From positions 8,340,886 through 8,404,885 of the forward strand of contig CM033732.1 in the NCBI GenBank assembly GCA_019671005.1: DNA of 64,000 bases, written 5' to 3'. The stretch comes from Hibiscus mutabilis (lineage: Eukaryota; Streptophyta; Magnoliopsida; Malvales; Malvaceae). This document shows positions 57,254-64,000 of this stretch, in pieces. Under the pieces are notes generated by a model. That model saw nothing but the letters and a program-made list of their open reading frames with translations, ran no database searches and was not told the origin of the DNA. The position numbers and the translations under genes are program-made. The stretch's first letter is position 1; every line of letters starts with the position of its first letter.

Positions 57254-57599
57254 CGTTACATATATACGTACACTTGCACACCCATATAAGTGTAACATAC
57301 GAATACACATGCAAATATTAATGTAACATACTAACATAACATCTACACACATTAAACAAATACGCTGTATTTATAGATACATACGCGACACACATACACC
57401 ATTAGTACGTATACATACATAGCTTATAATATACACACACACCACACCTTATATATACTAGTAACACTCATGCAAATAATAAACATATAATATAGTAAGT
57501 ATATATGCAATACTAATATGTATTAGTGAAAATGAGTGATTACAGTTTTTCTCTTTTGCTTGTTCTCATGGAATGAGAAACAAAGCAAAGATTCATAAG

Positions 57600-58500
57600 C
57601 ACTCATTTTATCGACTTCCCTGTTTGGTTTGCAGCCTTGAAAAAGCGAATTTTTTTGACATCTCCGCTCTTCCTTGGTTGAGTCCTTAGGCTCGTAAGTT
57701 CTTCTTATATAGAACTTCATCACCTTCCGATCTTGGAGCTACAGGCTCTTTTCGACCCAAACCCTTCGCTCTCATTGTAGCTTTGGAAAACAAATTCTTT
57801 TGGACATCTCCGCTCTTCCTTGGCTGAATCTTCGGCTCGTAAGTTCTTCCTATATAGAGCTTCACACCTTCCGACTTGGAGCTACAGTGCTCTTTTCGAC
57901 ACGTAACCCTTCGCTCTCATTGTAGCTTTGGAAAAACAAATTCTTTTGGACATCTCCGCTTCTTCCTTGGCTGAATCTTCGTGCATGTAAGTTCTTCCTA
58001 TATAGAACTCTTGACGCCTCAAGTCTCGTAGCTGCAGGTTCTTTCCGACACGTAACCTTCACACCTAAGACAATGAAGCTCTGAGTCTTTCCTATATAAG
58101 ACTCTTTGCTTTTGACACAACAGTTTCCTATAACCCCGTGTCATAGGTGAATTGCTTTGACTGGGAGTTCTTCCTATATAGAATCATGAGTCTTCACCTT
58201 GGAGCCATAAGTTCCTCCTATATAAAACTTTTTATGCGCCTCAAGTCTCGAGCTGCAGTTCTTTTCGGACACGTAACCCTTCACCCTAAGACAATGAAGC
58301 TCTGAGTCTTCCCTATATAAGACTCTTTGCTTTTGACACAACAGGTTTCCTATATAACCCCGTGTCATAGGTGAATTACTTTGATCATGAAGTCTTCACC
58401 CTAGAGCTCACTACCCTTCCTATATAGAACTTTCAGCTTTCAAGCCTCGGAGATGAGGGTTCTTCCTATATAGAACCTCTCTCCGTAGCTTGAAAACATG
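57600..58500. repeat. Tandem repeats rich in CCTATATAGAAC before the 3' LTR
   Basis: A 146-bp unit recurs (ATCTCCGC at 57660, 57806 and 57952), followed by a 221-bp unit (ACAATGAAGCTCTGAGTCTT at 58070 and 58291). Both contain the motif TTCCTATATAGA or TCCTATATAAGA many times. This non-coding segment lies between integrase and the LTR. Confidence 0.85.
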
Positions 58501-59439
58501 TGCCTTTATGTAAAAACATTGTCCCCTCATTTGGGATTCACATCGTGATGACCTCGATGTCTCTTCGGATCTGCAGATACCTGTCTGAGACAAAAACGAA
58601 ATGCTATGACAAATGAATGAATTGACATGCTCCTAATCCTAGTGATGTCTGACTATTCATGATGCATGAGATTTAATATCTTGGTGGGCTTGTCCTGGTC
58701 CTTATTTGATCTTGATGTTCGCTTTATCCTTTCTTACGGGCATCGATACCCCGCTTCACTGCCAAGTTCAACCATCTCGACCTTTCTTTTTTCCAATCAT
58801 GATTTGAATTTTAAAGCGCCTTTCGGGTTTTCACTTTAGAGAGATTTTTTTTTGAGATGGGTGCCCTTCTCGGTTTTCACCTGTGAAATTTCTTTTGTTA
58901 TCTCGTATGCCTTTCCCGAATAGATATGACATGTGCCATTGGTTATTCTACCAGGTTGTCCAAGCTTCCCGCCTTCTCTATCGATACCATTATGTAGGGA
59001 ACTAAAGGACGGAGTTAACATCGCCTTCTTTGATCACCTGCATTTCCAAGGTCAAATCATAGTAATGTTCAAAATCTCTTGTTTCATTATAAGCCTATGT
59101 TATCTTATTTGACTGAAATTGACAAGAAGGCCAGAATGGATGCTCAAAAACACGGTTTTATTATGATTAAGGGTTTGGGATATCTTAAAAAGAAAGGTAT
59201 GACACGTATAAGTTAAATACAAGATCTCTCATTATCTTTGATATGAATGATACATGATTCTCACAACTGGTAGAATTTTTTTGCCTGAAGCTTCCTCTTC
59301 ATGATGCTCATGGGGATACCCTTCTCCTCGATATTCAAATTTTCAATTTACCTAAGCCGCCTTACGAGTTTTCAACTTGGGTCCTTCCTTTGCTTCAAGA
59401 CGCCCGATTTCGGGTTTTCGCCCTGAGCTCTCCATTTTT
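58501..59439 (-). other. Non-coding 3' part of the Gypsy internal region
   Basis: Between the integrase end and the tandem repeats. Recurring phrases on the plus strand such as TTTCGGGTTTTC and GGTTTTCACCTGTG near 58820-58880 and 59410 suggest decayed repeats. No domain was recognised. Confidence 0.5.
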
Positions 59440-60391
59440 TTAGAGATAGTATTTCTTGACGGCATCGAATTTACGGGATTTTTTAGCTCGTCCCCGTCCC
59501 ATTTCTAGGATCGTGGCTCCTCCCGAGAAGGCCTTTTTTACGACGCACGGTCCTTCCCAGCTTGGGAATCCATTTTCCCGAGAATCTTTTTGGATAGGAG
59601 GATTCTCTTGAGTACCATCCCCTTCTTTGAATTCTCTTGGGCGCACTTTTGTTGTTGTAAGCCCGCACCATCCGCTTTTGGTACATCCGACCATGACAAA
59701 TGGCCTTTAGTCTTTTTCACAATGAGATTTAGCTGGTCGAATCTGCCTGCACCCATTCGGCTTCTTCCAGATTTACTTCGTTTAAGACCCGGAGGGATAG
59801 AATCTCTACCTCAATTGGGAGTACTGCCTCGGTACCATACACCAAGGAGTAGGGTGTTGCCCCCGTTGATGTGCGAATGGACGTCCTATAGGCGAAAAGG
59901 GCAAAAGGCAACTTCTCATGCCAATCCTTGTAGGTATCCGTAGTCTTTGCTATGATCTTCTTTATATTCTTGTTTGCTGCTTCCACGCCCATTCATTTTA
60001 GGACGATAGACTGTGGAATTATGGTGTGTTATCTTGAATTGAGTGCACACGCCCTTCATCATCTTGTTGTTCGGGACAGGAAGCGTTATCGGTGATGATC
60101 CTCTCTGGCAATCCGTATCGACAAATAATTTCCTTCTTTAAGAACTTACAAACTGTAGTCCTGGTGATATTGGCGTAAGACGCTGCCTCTACCCATTTAG
60201 TGAAGTAGTCTATGGCGACCAAAATGAAACGGTGCCCATTGGAGGCTTTCGGATGGATCTGCCCGATGACGCCCATGCCCCATGCCGCGAAAGGCCACGG
60301 AGAATTCATGGTGTGTAGAGGTGATGGGGTGCATGAATCTTGTCAGCGTAAATTTGGCATTTGTGACATTTCCTCGGCGTAATCGATGCAA
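59440..60391 (-). pseudogene. Gypsy integrase relic
   Basis: From the right: the segment at 60309-60019 reads GMGVIGQIHPKASNGHRFIL, IDYFTKWVEAASY, TTVCKFLKKEIICRYGLPE and IITDNA (integrase core with its Asp residues). The segment at 59992-59729 reads VEAANKNIKKI, WHEKLPFALFAYRTSIRTS and GATPYSLVYGTEAVLPIEVE (third catalytic region and C-terminal part). A GPF-like tail with GPCVVKKAFSGGATIL stands at 59694-59440. Frame changes separate the blocks. Confidence 0.9.
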
Positions 60392-60403
60392 TCTCCTCCA
60401 TGG

Positions 60404-61000
60404 TCAACCGTAAATAACCGTATTCCTCATAATTTTCCGGCTATAGACAGCCCGCATGCCATGCTGCTCCACACATCCCGCCATGTACTTCGCTAAGATT
60501 TCCTTCGCCTCCCGGCATCCACACATCTCAAAGAATGTTTGATCATGACTTTTCCTATATAGGATTTCCCATCTAGGACATATTTTGTTGCCATTTTTCT
60601 CGAGCGCTTTTCTGTCATTGTCGTTTGCCCTTCTCGATACTTTTGAAGCTTGACATATTGCAGATATCATAGTACCATGGATTCCCACAATCTCTTCCCG
60701 TACATTACAACAATGAGCAGGCTTTTCAAATGTCCGCATCTCAATGGGTCTCATTTCGCCTGTGTGTTTGTTTTAAACATGGACGCCAAGGTTGCCAATG
60801 ATCCGCCATCCGATTTTCTTCTCGGGTAGGTAATTGAAGCTGACCTTTTCGAACTCTTTGACGAGCTCTTGATCCATTCGTGATATTTGACCAACTTCGG
60901 TCTCTCGGTTTCCCACTCCCCGCAATTGGTAAATGACTAGGGACGAATCTCCGAACACTGGTTCCTTAACCTTTCTTTCGATGGCTGAGTTCAGTCCCAT
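60404..61000 (-). pseudogene. Second RNase H domain and integrase zinc-binding region relic
   Basis: At 61000-60773 the frame reads MGLNSAIERKVKEPVFGDSS, LVIYQLRGVGNRETE and FEKVSFNYLPEKK, the later half of an archaeal-type RNase H usual in Tat-lineage elements. At 60754-60404 AKYMAGCVEQHGMRA and WEILYRKSHDQTF-like blocks suggest the region leading to the integrase HHCC domain. The conserved start of the RNase H (acidic residues) lies in other frames near 61100. Confidence 0.75.
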
Positions 61001-61441
61001 GATGCAAGCTTCAGATTCAGCTATATTGTTTGTGCGAAGAATTCCAATCTGCTGGTGAAAGGATAATAGACGCCCTCGTGTGAAATTAGCACCGCCCTAT
61101 CCCGTGTCCGGTAGGGCGTTGAGGCTCCATCAAGTAAAGTTTCCATGACTTGTCATCTCAAATCTCTTCTTCGGTTGTAATGCACATCAAGTCTTCGCCT
61201 GGGAAACTAAAGTTCAATGTCTCATAGTCATCCGGCACGACTAGCCAGAAATCCGCTACGGCGCCCCCTTTACAGCTTTCGATTAACATATACGATGTCG
61301 ACCGGATAATAGCATCCGCCATCGAGCCATCCTTCCCGTTAGTGCTGGGCGCTCCATTAAGAACTTTAATGGGTCTAGCTTGGATATCAACCAGTAGTAT
61401 GGTACAACATGTACTGCCCGAGCCGCTTGGTAGCCCCCAAA

Positions 61442-62603
61442 CTAGAGCACAACACAGCTTCTCAGATCAAGGGTACCGTGTTTCGCAATCATTGAATTTC
61501 CGCTCGTAATAGATGGCTTGCTCTTTTTTTCTTGACTCATCGTGTTGCCCCAAGACACATCCCATTGAATTCTCAAGACCGTTAAGTAGAGAATTAGTGG
61601 TCGACTGTGCATCGTGCGACTAAAATTGGAGCATTTGTCGTACTTTTTGATCTTTTCTAGGGCTTTTTGACATTCTTCATCCCACACGCCAGATTATTCT
61701 TTCTAAGAAGTCCAAGACCGGGTCGCATTGATTGGTTAATTGGGAAATGAAACGAGAGATATAATTCAGCCTCCCCCCAGAAACCGCGGACTTCCTTTTT
61801 TGCGCGGGGGGTGGTGAAAGGTCTTGGATGGCTTTCACTTTATCGGGATCAATCTCAATCCTCTTCTCGCTTACTACGAACCCTAGGAGTTTTCCGTAAG
61901 TAACGGCGAAGGTACACTTGGCGTGATTGAGCCTCGCTTGGTACTTCCGTAGTCTTTGGAATAGTTTTCTCAAGTTCTGAGGTGCTCTTCTTCCGCCGCT
62001 CGGGATTTGGCAATCATGTCATCCACGATACTTCTATTTCTTTGTGCATCATGTCATGGAAAAGAGTCACCATTGCTCTTTGGTATGTTGCCCTCGCGTT
62101 TTTAGCCCAAACGGCATTACTTGATAACAAAAAGTGCCCCACATGGTTATGAATGTGGTTTTCCATGTCGTTAGGATCCATCTTTATCCGGTTGTACCCG
62201 AGAAGCCGCCCATAAAGGAAAACCATGAATGTCCCGCGTGTTGTCAACCAACGTGTCAATATGTGGCAAAGGGAAGTTGTCTTTAGGGCTAGCTCTGGTT
62301 CAGATCCCTATAATCTACACACATACGAACTTTCCCGCCTTTCTTTGGTACATGTACAATGTTTGCAACCCATTCAGTGGTATTTGGCTACCTCTAAGAA
62401 TCCAAAGATCAAATTGCTTTTTCACACTTCTTCTCGATCTTTAACAACATATCCGCCTCATTCTCCGAAGTTTTTGTCAGATCGGGTTTGCACTCCGATT
62501 TTGTTGGCAATTTGTGCACCACTATGTCGGTGTTCAATCCCGCATATCTTGATAAGTCCAGGCGAAGACATCCTTGAATTCCCGAAGTATGGCTATCGGT
62601 CAT
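61442..62603 (-). pseudogene. Gypsy reverse transcriptase and first RNase H relic
   Basis: From the right: GLNTDIVVHKLPTKSECKPD (62530-62470), then the start of RT. WAKNARATYQRAMVTLFHDM with MMHKEIEV follows at 62120-62020, leading to the catalytic box. FQRLRKYQARLNHAKCTFAV, LLGFVVSEKRIEID and LNYISRFISQLT follow at 61973-61677. ECQKALEKIKKY (61687-61600) begins the RNase H part. Several frame changes and stops separate these blocks. Confidence 0.88.
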
Positions 62604-64000
62604 GCTTGGTTTTTGAGGAAATAGTCCTTCCTATTTTTATTTCTTTTCTCGCTTCTTCACCCCCAAGTTGACGATTTCTGCTTTTCTTGGTGGGGCATAA
62701 TCTGCCTTTTCTTCGTTGTCCACCATTCTCTTTAACTCTTCCGGGACCTCAATTTCTTTTTCATCATATCCTTCCTCAATTTCCTCCGAGACCTCGTGGC
62801 ATTCAAAATTTACCCAGTGATTGATCCGTATCATTCATATCACAATCATGAGCGACCGCATTAAACGAGAATGAATTGTATTGGGAAAAAAAGATGGCTT
62901 TACATGAAGGGAATGAATATGAAGAATGCATGAATGGAATAAATGAGACTTTGGTCATTTTTAAGAAAGTGGGGATATTTTCATTTCAATCAAAAAGTTA
63001 ACATAGGTGCCCCATACAAGAGATCCCCATTGTTTATGGGCAAAAACAAAAGGTTGATTCGAGCATTACTCGATCTATTCCTAAAAACTACGGGTAGATC
63101 AATGCAGCTCCAGCTTATCGAGTGTTTTCCGGGATGGCAAGGGCGGATGTTGGTCAACATTTTGCTGCCGCGTCCTTTTCAGCTACCATGTTGATGTACA
63201 TCCCTTCAAATGATTCTCTCAGTACTTTCCTCCTGGTTAAGTTCATCATTTTTCTTCATTGCCTCTCCAATATCTTGACTGGGCCGGTAGAACCCTCCGA
63301 CACAAAAGTGGCTTTCAAACTAGGAAAGGGTATCGGTCTCCATGGAATGTCTTCTCCTTTAGATCCGGCTTTTCTTTGTTCTTCCTTCCTCTTATATTCC
63401 TCTTTCTTCATTGGACACTTGGTTGGTAACCCAGCCCAAACGATCCTTCTTGGTTGTCATATTCTTGGGTCTCGTGTTTCTTGTAATTTCTTCCCCAACC
63501 CTTTTCCTATTTTGGCCTCGCCCAGAGTTTCGCGACGGTCATCTTGGTACAATTAGATAACCTGGGGTAGGGGATCCGGTTTCTCTCAAACGAATGTGGC
63601 ATTTACTAGTTCTAATGCTCGAACGAGCATTCTGCAAAGATCTTCATCATTTTGAATGTAGGGGGTGTCCGATGTCACTAAGCAACAAATTCATGCTCGC
63701 TTCTACCGTGACCAATTTGCCTTCAACTACAAATTTTAATTTCGATGCAATGATGATGGGACAACTCCTGCGGAGGGATCCACGGTCTTCCCAACAAGCA
63801 AATGTAAGATGGTTTTATGTCCATCACCACAAAATCGATCACATATTCAGGCTGGTCCGATCAATAGGGTATCTCAATTTTCCCCATTGTTCCTTTTTTA
63901 TGTACTCATCAAAAGCTCTTACCGAGTTGTAGCAAGGCTTTAGGTGCGAACTATCTATTGGTAATTTTTGCAGGGTTACCATAGGCAAGACATTCAATGC
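62604..64000 (-). pseudogene. Gypsy protease and linker region relic
   Basis: At 63956-63594 the minus strand reads LNVLPMVTLQKLPID, LKPCYNSVRAFDEY, then in another frame GRPWI-like and KLKFVVEGKLVTVEASMN, the segment after the aspartic protease active site in these elements. The segment at 62834-62637 is a charged, Glu/Lys-rich linker. The DSG-type active site itself is not in the window. Plus-strand frames here are shadows. Confidence 0.75.

Larger units (their letters stand above)
55054..57544 (-). mobile_element. Long Gypsy 3' LTR (LTR2)
   Basis: On the minus strand it begins TGTAATCACTCATTTTCAC right after an A/G tract (57559-57546, GCAAAAGAGAAAAA) and ends CGCTACA at 55054. It aligns with LTR1 over its whole length. 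It has a (TAA)n run at 57197-57252, a promoter-like GC-richer section at 56680-57030 with three palindromes, and the terminal GGTGTGGGGGTGCTAATCC block near 55265-55285. As the pol genes to its right run on the minus strand, it is the 3' LTR of that element. The 2491-bp size is long for an LTR but normal for Tat-type elements. Confidence 0.9.
57545..64000 (-). mobile_element. Internal region of a Tat-like Ty3/Gypsy retrotransposon (truncated by window edge)
   Basis: Minus-strand coding order from the right: protease-linker region, RT, RNase H, a second RNase H, integrase, then a long non-coding repeat-rich part and the 3' LTR at 57544. The RT-RNH-second RNH-INT order with an RNase H of archaeal type is the mark of the Tat lineage (Ogre/Retand relatives). 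All domains carry stops and frame changes, so this copy is dead. The 5' LTR and gag lie beyond 64000. Confidence 0.85.

Noticed and set aside
1..57544. Two related long LTRs in inverted orientation (1-2991 and 55054-57544) framing the gene-bearing region, as if one giant transposon.
   Set aside because: LTRs of one element are direct repeats. The pol genes lie outside the pair, to the right of LTR2, so they are separate insertions of one family.
62225..63932. Long plus-strand frames (62225-62671, 63122-63556, 63594-63932).
   Set aside because: The minus strand here reads as Gypsy protease, linker and RT sequence; the plus-strand frames match nothing.

Overview
This is a plant nuclear DNA window, AT-rich, with spliced genes, GT-AG introns and dense nested transposable elements. 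The retroelement proteins, the plant mobile domain gene and the HD-Zip II and lectin kinase types fit a Malvaceae genome, most likely a cotton (Gossypium). That assignment is inference from recognisable repeat families; no search was run.

Only three genes look intact. A two-exon gene (7500-8984, +) encodes a small basic protein I do not recognise. A single-exon L-type lectin receptor-like kinase lies at 33826-35778 (-). A four-exon HD-Zip class II homeodomain gene lies at 48921-50183 (+), whose first intron appears to use a rare GC donor. Recognisable gene relics are: a metal tolerance protein of the MTP5/ZnT type spread over 11171-19693 (+) with several disabling lesions; an intronless DUF620 gene copy (14646-15661, +) caught between Copia LTRs inside the large intron of that relic; a plastid psbC fragment (5651-6094, -); an RLCK-type kinase fragment (41895-42245, -); a plant mobile domain (MAIN-like) gene with stops (50848-53030, +); and a hAT transposase fragment (29290-29830, +).

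Layout. 1-2991 is a long Gypsy LTR, with a different Gypsy RT relic behind it (3482-4590). 5651-11170 holds the plastid insert, the small gene and a hAT-type element nested inside an older foldback MITE. 11171-19693 is the MTP relic, split by a 4-kb composite of Copia LTR pieces in both orientations and by a nearly perfect 384-bp TRIM. 20000-24434 is a second copy of the long-LTR Gypsy family (gag side, minus). 24435-33523 is intergenic with MULE-like and Stowaway-like MITEs. 33826-35778 is the lectin kinase. 36111-41827 has more MITEs, a second TRIM and a 2.8-kb solo LTR with a 5-bp target duplication. 47851-50183 is a MITE followed by the HD-Zip gene; 50848-53030 is the mobile domain relic. 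54363-64000 is an LTR fragment cut by a minus-strand Tat-like Gypsy element, whose 3' LTR (55054-57544) is a relative of the LTR at 1-2991 and which runs off the right edge.

The genes do not form a pathway. The window reads as sparse genes in a repeat-rich chromosome arm, with good examples of nested insertion, retro-capture and gene decay.
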